Below are positions 33,838-43,529 of a stretch of 64,000 nucleotides of DNA, piece by piece. This DNA is from Alloprevotella sp. (GTDB lineage Bacteria; Bacteroidota; Bacteroidia; Bacteroidales; Bacteroidaceae): positions 33,193 to 97,192 of the forward strand of contig JAFUZP010000006.1 of NCBI GenBank assembly GCA_017476545.1, in the 5' to 3' direction. Below the pieces are notes generated by a model, which had not been told where the DNA came from, did no database searches, and saw only the letters and a program-made list of their open reading frames with translations. Each line of letters begins with the position of its first letter. Position 1 is the stretch's first letter. The position numbers were made by a program, and so were the translations under genes.

Positions 33838-35340
33838 ATGAAACAAACAATTCTTCTCACCGCAGCATGCGCACTTCTGGCCCTGCCCGGCCGCGCTCAG
33901 CTACAGGATGCGGTGCCGGCCAACCCGGACAACGAGCCCGTCCCCGTCCACCCGGTGCCAAGCCACCGGCAGCAAGTCTGGCAAGAGACCGAGTTCTACG
34001 CCTTCTTCCACTACGGTATGAACACTTATACGGGAGTAGAATGGGGCTATGGCAACGAGGCGGAGTCCACCTTCGCCCCGACAGGGGCTCCCGACCCCGA
34101 GCAATGGCTTACGGCGGTGCAGGCAGCCGGCATGAAAGGCGGCATCGCCGTCGTGAAACACCACGACGGTTTCTGCCTCTGGCCTACTGAAACGACGACG
34201 CACAGCGTAAAGAACGCTGGCAATGACTACGGTAAGCAGACAAATATTCCCCGCGACTTCGCCGCCGCAGCCAAGAAACTCGGCATGAAGTACGGCTTCT
34301 ACGTTTCCCCATGGGACCGTAACTCCGAACACTACGGCACGGACAAATACGTGAGCGAAGTGTTCCTCCGCCAGTGCGCAGAGCTGGCGCAATACGGCAC
34401 GGACCAATTTGAGATGTGGTTCGACGGTGCCAACGGCGGCGACGGCTACTACGGCGGACGCAACACTACGGTGAGTGTGGACCGTGAGACCTACTACGAC
34501 ATCCCCAACCTGCGCGACTCCATCCATAAGGTATGTCCCGACTGCGTGATGTGGGGTGTCGGCGGCGAAGCCCGCTGGATAGGCAACGAGGATGGGGAGG
34601 CTGGTGAGACGAACTGGTGCACGGAGAACCGTGGCTCAGCGCCCGAGAAGAACGGCATGTACGGTAGCGAGAACGGATGGTTCTGGTTACCGGGCGAGAG
34701 TGATGCCAAAATGACAAACCAAGGCTGGTTCTGGCACGACGGAGAGAGCCCTCTCACGGCGGCACGCCTCTTCCAGATGTACTTAGAGACCGTAGGTCGA
34801 AACGCTACACTTATACTGAACTGCCCGCCGGACAAGAGCGGGAAGCTCCCCAATGCTACGGTCGGCGTACTGAACCAGCTGGGAACGCTGCTGCGCAACC
34901 GCTTCGCCACCGACTACGCCAAGCAGGCCACCATCGAAGCCTCCGCGACACGCGCTGCCGGCGCAAGTAGGAACTACGGCACGTCCAACCTTACGGACGA
35001 TGACAAGGATACCTACTGGGCCACGGACGATGGTGTGAAAGAAGCTACCCTTACCTTCACTTGGGACGAAGCCAAGCCCCTGCGTTATGTAGAACTGATG
35101 GAATTTGTCCCGAAAGGGCAGCGCATCCGGGGATTCCGCATTGAGACGACCGCCGACGGCAGCACCTGGACGAAACGCGGCGGCTCCATACAGACCACCA
35201 CCGTGGGTTACAAGCGCATTATCCCCCTCAACGGCAGCACAGCTAACAGCTACGGAGCAGCCATCAACGCCAAGGGACTTCGCATTACGATAACCGACAG
35301 CAAGGCATGTCCCCTGCTGCGTAAAATTGCCATCTACTAA
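33838..35340 (+). CDS. GH29 alpha-L-fucosidase with discoidin-like C-terminal domain
   Basis: A 500-residue exported enzyme releasing alpha-linked L-fucose. Signal peptide MKQTILLTAACALLALPGRA. The catalytic barrel (about 35-350) contains HYGMNTYTGVEWGYG, KHHDGFCLWPT and the nucleophile in FEMWFDGANG (D196). Compact length and the absence of a long second domain suit the alpha-1,3/1,4-specific GH29 B group, but specificity is not certain. Residues about 365-500 form an F5/8 type C (discoidin-like) domain (RNYGTSNLTDDDKDTYWATD). It is first in an operon with the GH16 gene, 13 bp apart. No sorting C-terminus, so it is probably periplasmic. Confidence 0.92.
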   Translation: MKQTILLTAACALLALPGRAQLQDAVPANPDNEPVPVHPVPSHRQQVWQETEFYAFFHYGMNTYTGVEWGYGNEAESTFAPTGAPDPEQWLTAVQAAGMKGGIAVVKHHDGFCLWPTETTTHSVKNAGNDYGKQTNIPRDFAAAAKKLGMKYGFYVSPWDRNSEHYGTDKYVSEVFLRQCAELAQYGTDQFEMWFDGANGGDGYYGGRNTTVSVDRETYYDIPNLRDSIHKVCPDCVMWGVGGEARWIGNEDGEAGETNWCTENRGSAPEKNGMYGSENGWFWLPGESDAKMTNQGWFWHDGESPLTAARLFQMYLETVGRNATLILNCPPDKSGKLPNATVGVLNQLGTLLRNRFATDYAKQATIEASATRAAGASRNYGTSNLTDDDKDTYWATDDGVKEATLTFTWDEAKPLRYVELMEFVPKGQRIRGFRIETTADGSTWTKRGGSIQTTTVGYKRIIPLNGSTANSYGAAINAKGLRITITDSKACPLLRKIAIY

Positions 35341-35353
35341 AACGACGACAGCC

Positions 35354-37687
35354 ATGAAGAGAATATTCATTTCCGCCCTGCTGGCTCTGCCGCTCGGCGC
35401 ATCCGCACAAACAATCACCTTCGATACGGAGGAGAAAGACTACCAAGCCGTCGGCGTTTACGACACATGGGAGGCATCGCCCTTCCGTACGGGGCTGCTG
35501 ACGGGCAATACCGCCGTCGTAACCAACCCCGCACCAAGCACTAACAACGAGACAGCCAACGTGCTCGCCGTGCAACGCTCACGTTTCGGCTCCAACACGT
35601 TCGGCGCACGCATTGATTTGCCCCAGACATTCGAGCTTGGCAAGGAGGTACAGTACGTCCACGTGCTCATCCACAAGCCCACCGAGGGACGCGTGATGCT
35701 CATCGGTCTCGGTAAACGCCGCGAGCGCGCCGGGCAAAGTAGCGAGACGGAGCAGTTTTGGGCACTCTCGCGCACCAAAGTGAAAGCCGGCGACTGGGCC
35801 GATGCCGTATTCGCCATCAAGGGTGCAGGAGGTATTGACATTTACTCCCTCGTCGTCGTCCCCGACTGCGAGTCCCCCCACGACCTGACTGCCGACTACA
35901 TGTGCTACATCGACGAGGTACAGTTCACCGAGAACGCCATCTCCCGCACGGCAAGCGAGGACTATCCCGTCAATATTGAAGAGGGAGCCACCTACAACCG
36001 TACAGAGCGCTGCCTACAGAAAATCAGTCTCGGCACCACGACCCTTGACGTAGCCCGCATGGCCAGCACAGACAACCCCGTTTACACCGACCTCATGCCC
36101 CAAAGCTTCCACGTCAAGGCGGGCGAGACGCTGACACCGCGCTTCACCTACACTAGCACATGGATGCACGGCTACGTGTATGTGGACTTCGGCAACGACG
36201 GACGCTTCTCCGTAGCGCTCAACGACAACGGCACGCCCGCCGAGGGAAGCGATGTCGTCGCCTACTCCTATTACAAAAACAAGAACTCCGCCGGCAGCAA
36301 CGTAAGCAATGAGAACGTGCTCCAGCCCCCCTCTTTCACCTTACCCGCCGATATGCCCACCGGCTTCTACCGAATGCGCTACAAAGTGGACTGGAACGAG
36401 ATAGACGCGGGCGGTAACGTCAGCGAGAGCAACCACATTATCAACAATGGCGGAGCCATCGTGGACGTGCGCCTCAACGTACACAACGATATGGTGAGCG
36501 TATACAACGCCAACCGCAACGGTGAGGTGCTCGCCGAGGACGGTACGAAGCTCTCCAGCTACCAGACGCCTTTCGGACAACCCTTCACCATCCGCATGAA
36601 CCCCGAGCGCGGCTTCACTTACGACGGCATACTCCTGCGCCACGGCTACAACCTCGCCGGCGACAGCCTCGTGCATGGCACGCCACAGTACGTTGATACG
36701 TTCTTCCCCCGCAGTAGTTTTACGGACGACGTGTTCACCATCCCCGCCGAGTACGTGGACGGCGACATGGAAATCGAGGGACTCTTCGTTGAGGACGGCT
36801 CGCAGAAGCCCGACGACCCCGAGCCTGAATACCAACTCGTATTTAACGATGAGTTCGACCAGCCCGATGGCTCCCAGCCCGACCCTGAGAAATGGAGCAG
36901 CTCCGCGCGGCGTAACGCAGTGTGGAATCGCTTCGTCGCCGACGACGACCGCGTAGTTTTTATTGAGGACGGCGCACTCGTTTGCCGCGCCATACGGAAT
37001 CCCGACCGCTCCACGGACGATGTGGCCATGCTCACCGGCGCGCGCGAAACCCAGGGCAAGTTTTCCTTCACCTACGGCAAGGTGGAAGTGCGCCTCAAGA
37101 CCCTGCACCATAGAGGTAACTTCCCTGCAGCTTGGATGATGCCGGAGCCTCCCGCAGCGGGATGGCCAAACGGCGGCGAGATAGACATTTTCGAGACTAT
37201 CGATGCACAGGATCGCGCCTGGCACACCGTCCATAGCAACTGGACGCACAATCTCGGCTACAAGAACAACCCTGCCTCCACCTTTAACGAGCCCTGCACC
37301 GTAGAGGACTGGCACGTGTACGGACTGGAGTGGACTGAGGACGAAATCAAGTGGACCGTGGACGGCGAGCAGGTGGGCTACTATTTCAAGGCACCGGGAC
37401 AGAGCGCGCTGGACCAGGGGCAGTGGCCCTTCGACCACCCTTTCTACATCATCCTGAACCAGAGCGTCGGCAACGGCTCTTGGGCGGCGATGTACGATGA
37501 AGACTTCACTTATGAGACACGCTTCGACTACGTACGGGTTTATCAGAAGCAGGGTATTGACGGCATACAGGGCGTGCAGATTGCGCAACCCCACGACAAT
37601 ACCATCTACGACCTGCAAGGACGCCGCGTCAGCGACCCGCAGCACGGCGGTATCTATATCCGCAACGGAAAGAAGTTCATCATGTAA
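35354..37687 (+). CDS. GH16 beta-glucanase with GEVED-like domain and sorting-like C-terminus
   Basis: A 777-residue secreted enzyme. The signal peptide MKRIFISALLALPLGASA starts at 35354, 13 bp after the fucosidase stop. An N-terminal jelly-roll (about 20-200) precedes a GEVED-like domain (about 235-375, WMHGYVYVDFGNDGRF...FYRMRYKVDWNEID...INNGGAIVDV); the same domain occurs in the surface protein at 60335. The GH16 domain (about 490-735) contains NGGEIDIFETID, with E608, D610 and E613 as the expected nucleophile, helper and acid/base. The end IYDLQGRRVSDPQHGGIYI then RNGKKFIM is the compact sorting-like signature. Likely substrates are beta-1,3 or mixed-linkage glucans; a porphyranase or galactanase activity is not excluded. 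Confidence 0.9.
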   Translation: MKRIFISALLALPLGASAQTITFDTEEKDYQAVGVYDTWEASPFRTGLLTGNTAVVTNPAPSTNNETANVLAVQRSRFGSNTFGARIDLPQTFELGKEVQYVHVLIHKPTEGRVMLIGLGKRRERAGQSSETEQFWALSRTKVKAGDWADAVFAIKGAGGIDIYSLVVVPDCESPHDLTADYMCYIDEVQFTENAISRTASEDYPVNIEEGATYNRTERCLQKISLGTTTLDVARMASTDNPVYTDLMPQSFHVKAGETLTPRFTYTSTWMHGYVYVDFGNDGRFSVALNDNGTPAEGSDVVAYSYYKNKNSAGSNVSNENVLQPPSFTLPADMPTGFYRMRYKVDWNEIDAGGNVSESNHIINNGGAIVDVRLNVHNDMVSVYNANRNGEVLAEDGTKLSSYQTPFGQPFTIRMNPERGFTYDGILLRHGYNLAGDSLVHGTPQYVDTFFPRSSFTDDVFTIPAEYVDGDMEIEGLFVEDGSQKPDDPEPEYQLVFNDEFDQPDGSQPDPEKWSSSARRNAVWNRFVADDDRVVFIEDGALVCRAIRNPDRSTDDVAMLTGARETQGKFSFTYGKVEVRLKTLHHRGNFPAAWMMPEPPAAGWPNGGEIDIFETIDAQDRAWHTVHSNWTHNLGYKNNPASTFNEPCTVEDWHVYGLEWTEDEIKWTVDGEQVGYYFKAPGQSALDQGQWPFDHPFYIILNQSVGNGSWAAMYDEDFTYETRFDYVRVYQKQGIDGIQGVQIAQPHDNTIYDLQGRRVSDPQHGGIYIRNGKKFIM

Positions 37688-37737
37688 AAGTTCCCGACTC
37701 CCCGAGGGAAAAACAAAACAGGTAGAGTAGTACCTCG

Positions 37738-37776
37738 TGACCGCAGGGTTGGTTTCCACGACCCTGCGGTTCTTTT
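37738..37776 (+). terminator. Terminator of the GH29-GH16 operon, built from two family I units
   Basis: ACCGCAGGGT (37740-37749) and ACCCTGCGGT (37761-37770) pair perfectly, with T-rich sequence tcttttat next. The two arms are the cores TGACCGCAGGGTTG and CGACCCTGCGGTTC of the 22-bp repeat family, here 21 bp apart, so the repeat appears to serve as a terminator. Confidence 0.75.
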
Positions 37777-37999
37777 ATACCCGCTTGTGCCCCCAGAATA
37801 CCGAGCCCATCGGATTAGTTTAGTGCCATATCGCGCCAAGGCTTAGCGTCTGGGGACAGCAACCGCCTACGCCAGACTTCAGCAGCCACCAATAACAGGC
37901 GAAAGAAATCCCCCGATGCCGCCGGAAACGGCAATGGTGGCAGGAAAGCGCACCTCCCTGCCCCGTTTCCCGCCCCGGACGGCTCGCCTACGCACGAAA
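37777..37999. other. Gene-free stretch
   Basis: I see no gene, RNA or repeat here. Open frames crossing it are antisense extensions of the DUF805 gene. Confidence 0.5.
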
Positions 38000-38029
38000 A
38001 TCCGCGCCCCGAAACTGCGAGGCGCGGAT
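38000..38029 (-). terminator. Terminator of the DUF805 gene
   Basis: ATCCGCGCC (38000-38008) pairs with GGCGCGGAT (38021-38029); reading the minus strand, TTTT follows. It lies 40 bp past the stop codon. Confidence 0.7.
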
Positions 38030-38068
38030 GTTCACAAATGCTTATGTACCGTCAGACGGCGTTCTGCA

Positions 38069-38575
38069 TCACGCTTCAGGCGTGGGGGGAACGGCCTGCG
38101 GAGCGAACTTGGGCGACGGGCCGTACTGGTTGGGCTCGGGCTTACCGTCACTGATGCACATAGCGAGCGGGATAAGACCGCCGACACCGCAAACGAGGAT
38201 GAGCCAAAGCATGTGGCCACTCTTGCCAACGTCGTGCAGACGGCGCACCCAAACGGCAAGGCAGGGGATGAGCAGCACCAGCATGATAACGCCCAGCACT
38301 GCGGCCCACGTGTAGAACGTGCTGTCAACCGAAGCGGCTTGCGCCATGATGGCATCATACTTTTCCTCGTCAAAAAGGACTTCCATCGCCTGACTCTGGA
38401 TTTCGTTCACCTTACCCAGTTTCCAGTTCGTAAGATAGCTCATGGCAAAACCAGGTATCGCGTTAAGCAGATAGAACCACCAGAACTCTGAGCGGCGCGC
38501 ACGCCCCTTGAAAACGGCGAATTTCGCAAAGCAAGTCTTGATTGCTTCTACGAAGGACATTGATTTTGTCGGCAT
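38069..38575 (-). CDS. DUF805 family inner-membrane protein
   Basis: A 168-residue membrane protein. The FKGRARRSEFWWFYLLNAIPG segment near residue 22 is the DUF805 hallmark, followed by three more hydrophobic helices (about 75-100, 113-140 with RRLHDVGKSGHMLWLI) and a proline-rich tail. DUF805 proteins are widespread small membrane proteins of unknown function. The ATG at 38575 is used; one at 38563 (MSFVEAIKTC) is equally good. It has its own promoter and terminator and is not part of a larger operon. Confidence 0.88.
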   Translation of the reverse strand: MPTKSMSFVEAIKTCFAKFAVFKGRARRSEFWWFYLLNAIPGFAMSYLTNWKLGKVNEIQSQAMEVLFDEEKYDAIMAQAASVDSTFYTWAAVLGVIMLVLLIPCLAVWVRRLHDVGKSGHMLWLILVCGVGGLIPLAMCISDGKPEPNQYGPSPKFAPQAVPPTPEA

Positions 38576-38629
38576 AATAGATGTTTTAATTAGTTAGTAA
38601 AAATGAACTTTCTTTTGCATTTCGTGTTG

Positions 38630-38660
38630 CAAATATAGGAGTTGTGTTAAAATGTGACAA
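38630..38660 (-). promoter_or_regulatory. Promoter of the DUF805 gene
   Basis: On the minus strand TATATTTG (plus 38630-38637) with TTG (plus 38658-38660) about 20 bases upstream. It fits the TTTG-N19-TAnnTTTG design. Confidence 0.65.
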
Positions 38661-38710
38661 GGAAAAACGTAAAAAAATGCGGTTTTACCACTTTTTTACT
38701 CCACGATACT

Positions 38711-38746
38711 GAAAAAACGGCCGCACGTTGATTAAGCGTGCGGCCG
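38711..38746 (-). terminator. Terminator of groES-groEL
   Basis: CGGCCGCACG (38718-38727) and CGTGCGGCCG (38737-38746) form a perfect 10-bp stem; the minus strand then has a run of six T. It lies 55 bp past the groEL stop. Confidence 0.9.
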
Positions 38747-38801
38747 CAGTCATAAGTTAGCTGTCGGACGGATTCTGCGAAAATCCGCGTCAGTCAGGCC
38801 C

Positions 38802-40439
<1,638 letters not shown>

Positions 40440-40452
40440 TTATTGTCGGTTG

Positions 40453-40722
40453 TTAGATGATGGCCAGCACGTCGCTCTGGCGCATGATGAGGTACTTCTC
40501 GCCTTCCAGTTCAACTTCTGTGCCGCTGTACTTGCCGTAGAGCACGGTGTCACCGGCTTTCAGCACCATTTCCTCGTCCTTCGTGCCGTTACCTACGGCC
40601 AGCACGGAGCCTTGGAGGGGTTTTTCCTTTGCTGTGTCGGGGATGATGATGCCGCCGACGGTCTTTTCTTCTGCGGGAGCGGGCTTAATGAGCACGCGGT
40701 CTGCAAGTGGTTTGATGTTCAT
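40453..40722 (-). CDS. groES: Co-chaperonin GroES
   Basis: An 89-residue co-chaperonin that caps GroEL. The N-terminus [34 protein letters not shown] carries the mobile-loop region, and the C-terminal half includes [27 protein letters not shown]. The length is slightly shorter than the about 95-residue E. coli protein, as is usual for Bacteroidota. It leads the operon with a -7 promoter element 56 bp upstream. No CIRCE-type inverted repeat was seen near it. Confidence 0.97.
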   Translation of the reverse strand: MNIKPLADRVLIKPAPAEEKTVGGIIIPDTAKEKPLQGSVLAVGNGTKDEEMVLKAGDTVLYGKYSGTEVELEGEKYLIMRQSDVLAII

Positions 40723-40777
40723 AGTGTTTTATTGTTTATGGTTTGCGTATATTTTTCGCTCGGGCCGTAGCCGCCTG

Positions 40778-40785
40778 CAAATTTA
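40778..40785 (-). promoter_or_regulatory. -7 element of groES-groEL
   Basis: TAAATTTG on the minus strand, an exact TAnnTTTG match, 55 bp before the groES start. Palindromic array D begins about 107 bp farther upstream. Confidence 0.6.
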
Positions 40786-40891
40786 CGAAAAGCGTGCCAA
40801 ACTCCACATCCCGGACAAAAAAACTATACCTTGACAGATATTTTGTATTACGAGTACTCAAGCGCGGAGCGGAAAGCGGCCTGTGCGCACT

Positions 40892-40993
40892 GCCCCATAG
40901 GGGTATGGCTCCCTAACCATAGGGTTACGAACAACTGACCCTATGGGTACGAACAACTACCCCTGCGGTTAGGGAAGAGTAACCGCAGGGGTA
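40892..40993. repeat. 22-bp-phased palindromic array D (family I, 5 units)
   Basis: Cores start at 40892, 40914, 40936, 40958 and 40980, exactly 22 bp apart. The cores are GCCCCATAGGGGTA, TAACCATAGGGTTA, TGACCCTATGGGTA, TACCCCTGCGGTTA and TAACCGCAGGGGTA. Units 4 and 5 are exact reverse complements, and units 2 and 3 nearly so (12 of 14). Two spacers are identical (cgaacaac). The array separates groES from the M48 gene. Confidence 0.92.
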
Positions 40994-41050
40994 AAATGGA
41001 CTGAGGCAGAGGCCTGTTTGGGGGGAGGAAGCGCCAGCGCGCGCGCCGTG

Positions 41051-41893
41051 CTATTTCGTTCTGCCGGGTAGCGGGACGCTCGTGCTCTGCTGGGGCTTGT
41101 AGTATTTCTTCGCCTCAGGCAGCCACTTCTGGATATTGGCAATACGTTTCTCATCCGAGGGGTGGTCGCTGAAAAACTCGGGGATACTGCTCTGCGACCC
41201 GGCTGCCATGCGCTGCCAGAAGGTCACTGCCGCCGAAGGGTCGTAGCCGGCCATGGCGGCAAAGATAAGTCCCATGTAGTCCGCCTCCGACTCGTTGGAA
41301 CGCGAGAAGCCGCGCAGCACGCTATTTGCGCCAAAGCCGAAAGCCGTCTGCCCCAGTTGCTGGAGTGCGGCGCTCTGCGAACCCAGCAGTACGCCCAGTG
41401 CCTGTGCACCATACTGTGCCTTCATCTGCTTGGAAAGCTTCTCGGCCGAATGCTTGGCCACGGCGTGCGCCACTTCATGCCCCATGACGATAGCCAACGC
41501 GTCCTCGGTCTGCGTAAAGGGAAGCAGACCTTCGTAAACAACAATCTTACCGCCGGGCATACAGAAAGCGTTGGCGGATTTGTCCTGCACAAGGTTAATT
41601 TCCCACTTGTAGGCCGCCACATCTGCCGCCAGCCCGTTCGCTTTCAGGTAACTAACGACGGCATTTGAAATACGTTCGCCACAGCGTTTCACCATCGCTG
41701 TTTTTGCCGCATCGGTGGAGCGTTTGGCCGTGGCCATGTACTGGCTGTACTGCTGCGTACTGAGGCTTAAGATTTGCTGGTCGGAGACGAGCAGGTTCTG
41801 CTTGCGCCCCGTGAGCGGCACGGTGTTTGTCGTACCGCACGCCGTCAGCAGGGCTGCTGCCACGGCAAGAAGGAGGAATTTTACTTTTTTCAT
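41051..41893 (-). CDS. M48 family metallopeptidase, lipoprotein
   Basis: A 280-residue zinc protease. The signal peptide MKKVKFLLLAVAAALLTAC ends in a lipobox, so the mature enzyme is lipid-anchored in the periplasm or outer membrane. The M48 domain contains HEVAH in VMGHEVAHAVAKHSAEKLSKQ and a downstream zinc-glutamate region SNESEADYMGLIFA. Such proteins (LoiP/BepA-like) degrade or help assemble outer-membrane proteins. The start at 41893 is chosen for the lipobox; eight further codons are open upstream. Its upstream region is shared with the divergent GHL10 operon. Confidence 0.93.
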   Translation of the reverse strand: MKKVKFLLLAVAAALLTACGTTNTVPLTGRKQNLLVSDQQILSLSTQQYSQYMATAKRSTDAAKTAMVKRCGERISNAVVSYLKANGLAADVAAYKWEINLVQDKSANAFCMPGGKIVVYEGLLPFTQTEDALAIVMGHEVAHAVAKHSAEKLSKQMKAQYGAQALGVLLGSQSAALQQLGQTAFGFGANSVLRGFSRSNESEADYMGLIFAAMAGYDPSAAVTFWQRMAAGSQSSIPEFFSDHPSDEKRIANIQKWLPEAKKYYKPQQSTSVPLPGRTK

Positions 41894-41950
41894 GTTATAT
41901 GATATACTTGGGTGCATCCTTTATTGCGCGCTAGGCGCATTTACACCCCG

Positions 41951-41958
41951 CAAAGGTA
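41951..41958 (-). promoter_or_regulatory. -7 element of the M48 gene
   Basis: TACCTTTG on the minus strand, exact consensus, about 57 bp before the start codon, in the short region between divergent genes. Confidence 0.65.
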
Positions 41959-41979
41959 GTCATTTTGGCAAAAAAAGCG

Positions 41980-41987
41980 TACCTTAG
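41980..41987 (+). promoter_or_regulatory. Variant -7 element of the GHL10 operon
   Basis: GCGTACCTTAGCC: TACCTTAG differs from TAnnTTTG by one base. The same 13-base string occurs upstream of recJ (48811-48823), which supports a real promoter variant. Confidence 0.5.
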
Positions 41988-42009
41988 CCACCCAAAAACC
42001 GCACATCGT

Positions 42010-43506
42010 ATGAAAAGACTACTTACCTTGCTGCTCCTCACGGCCGCTATCACGGCTGTTGCACAGGAGTCCAGACAGCCCAAACGCGAGTTCCGGGGCG
42101 CATGGATACAGGCCGTAAACGGACAGTTCCAAGGCTTGGGGCGCGACCGGATGCAGGAAAATCTCACCCGGCAGTTGGATGCGTTGCAGGACTGCGGCGT
42201 AAACGTCATCCTCTTCCAAGTACGCGTTGAAGCCGACGCCCTCTACCCCAGCCTTTATGAGCCTTGGAGCCGTTTCCTCACGGGTGTGCAAGGACAGGCA
42301 CCGCAGCCTATGTGGGACCCGCTGGAGTGGATGGTGGGCGAATGCCACCGCCGGAACATGGAACTCCACGCCTGGATAAATCCTTACCGGGCGAAAACGA
42401 AGGGTACGTCCGAATTGGCGGAAAACCACCCCGCGCGGCGTTACCCCGACCGCTTCTTCCAGTACGACGGACTCCTCATCTTTGATCCCGGACGCCAGGA
42501 AAACCGCGACTACATCTGCGCCATTGCGCGCGACATTGTGAACCGCTACGATGTGGACGGGCTTCACATTGACGATTACTTCTATCCCTATCCCGCAGCC
42601 GGGCAGGTTATCCCGGACGACGCGACCTTCAGCCGCAACCACAACGGCTTCATCGACAAGAACGACTGGAGGCGGTACAACGTGAACCTCCTCATCCGGC
42701 AGCTTCACGAAACCGTCCACCAGCTCAAGCCGTGGGTGAAGTTCGGCGTGTCCCCCTTCGGCATCTACCACAACGACAAGGGGGACAACGTACCCGGCTC
42801 TGCGACGAACGGCCTGCAGAACTACGACGACCTCTATGCCGATGTACTCTACTGGATAGAGCAGGGCTGGGTGGACTACACCGTGCCGCAGCTTTACTGG
42901 GAGATAGGACACAAAGCGGCGGATTACGCCACACTCGCCCGCTGGTGGGGCAAGTATGCCTCCAAACGCCCGCTCATCATCGGGCAGGACGTGGAACGGA
43001 CGGTAAAAGCGACCGACTTGGAGCGACCCGACATCAACCAGATGCCGGCCAAGTTCAACCTGCAGCGTTCGCTACGGGGCGTAGCGGGCAGCTGTCTCTG
43101 GTACAGCGCGGCCGTGACGCGCAACGAAGGCAACTTTGCCACCGCCCTCAAAAAGCGTTACCACAAGTATCCCGCCCTGCAACCCGCCATGCCGTTCATC
43201 ACGGAAACAGCACCGAAAAAAGTTCGCAAGGCAAAGGTGGTCCCGATGGACGAGGGGCGCTTCCTTTTCTGGACAGCCCCCAAAGCCGAGGGGTGGGCGG
43301 ATAGGGCGTCGAAATACGTCGTTTACCGCTTCCGCCAGGGCGAACCGATTGACACAGACGACCCCGCAAAGATATTTACCATTACCGACGAAACCTTCTG
43401 CCCGCTGCCCGGCGGCGACGGAACGGCACGCGAAACTTTTGTCATCACGCCGCTCAACCGCATCCAGAACGAAGGGAAAGCCGTCAAAAAGCGGGTGAGA
43501 CTCTGA
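42010..43506 (+). CDS. GHL10 (DUF187) family glycoside hydrolase-like protein
   Basis: A 498-residue exported protein. Signal peptide MKRLLTLLLLTAAITAVA. The hydrolase-like barrel (about 25-370) has EFRGAWIQAVNG, NVILFQVRVEADALYPS, ELHAWINPYRA, DGLHIDDYFYPYP, KFGVSPFGIYHN and QDVERT segments that define the YngK/GHL10 family; the C-terminal part (about 390-498) is a fibronectin-III-like beta domain. Family members act on cell-wall or extracellular polysaccharides but the substrate is not known. The homoserine dehydrogenase gene follows 23 bp later and CcsA after that, so an operon is likely. The ATG at 42010 gives a proper signal peptide. Confidence 0.88.
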   Translation: MKRLLTLLLLTAAITAVAQESRQPKREFRGAWIQAVNGQFQGLGRDRMQENLTRQLDALQDCGVNVILFQVRVEADALYPSLYEPWSRFLTGVQGQAPQPMWDPLEWMVGECHRRNMELHAWINPYRAKTKGTSELAENHPARRYPDRFFQYDGLLIFDPGRQENRDYICAIARDIVNRYDVDGLHIDDYFYPYPAAGQVIPDDATFSRNHNGFIDKNDWRRYNVNLLIRQLHETVHQLKPWVKFGVSPFGIYHNDKGDNVPGSATNGLQNYDDLYADVLYWIEQGWVDYTVPQLYWEIGHKAADYATLARWWGKYASKRPLIIGQDVERTVKATDLERPDINQMPAKFNLQRSLRGVAGSCLWYSAAVTRNEGNFATALKKRYHKYPALQPAMPFITETAPKKVRKAKVVPMDEGRFLFWTAPKAEGWADRASKYVVYRFRQGEPIDTDDPAKIFTITDETFCPLPGGDGTARETFVITPLNRIQNEGKAVKKRVRL

Positions 43507-43529
43507 CACACACCGCATAGCGAACGCTT

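Noticed and set aside
37916-38491. Plus-strand open frame of 191 codons
   Set aside because: It is mostly antisense to the DUF805 gene, with no recognisable protein features.
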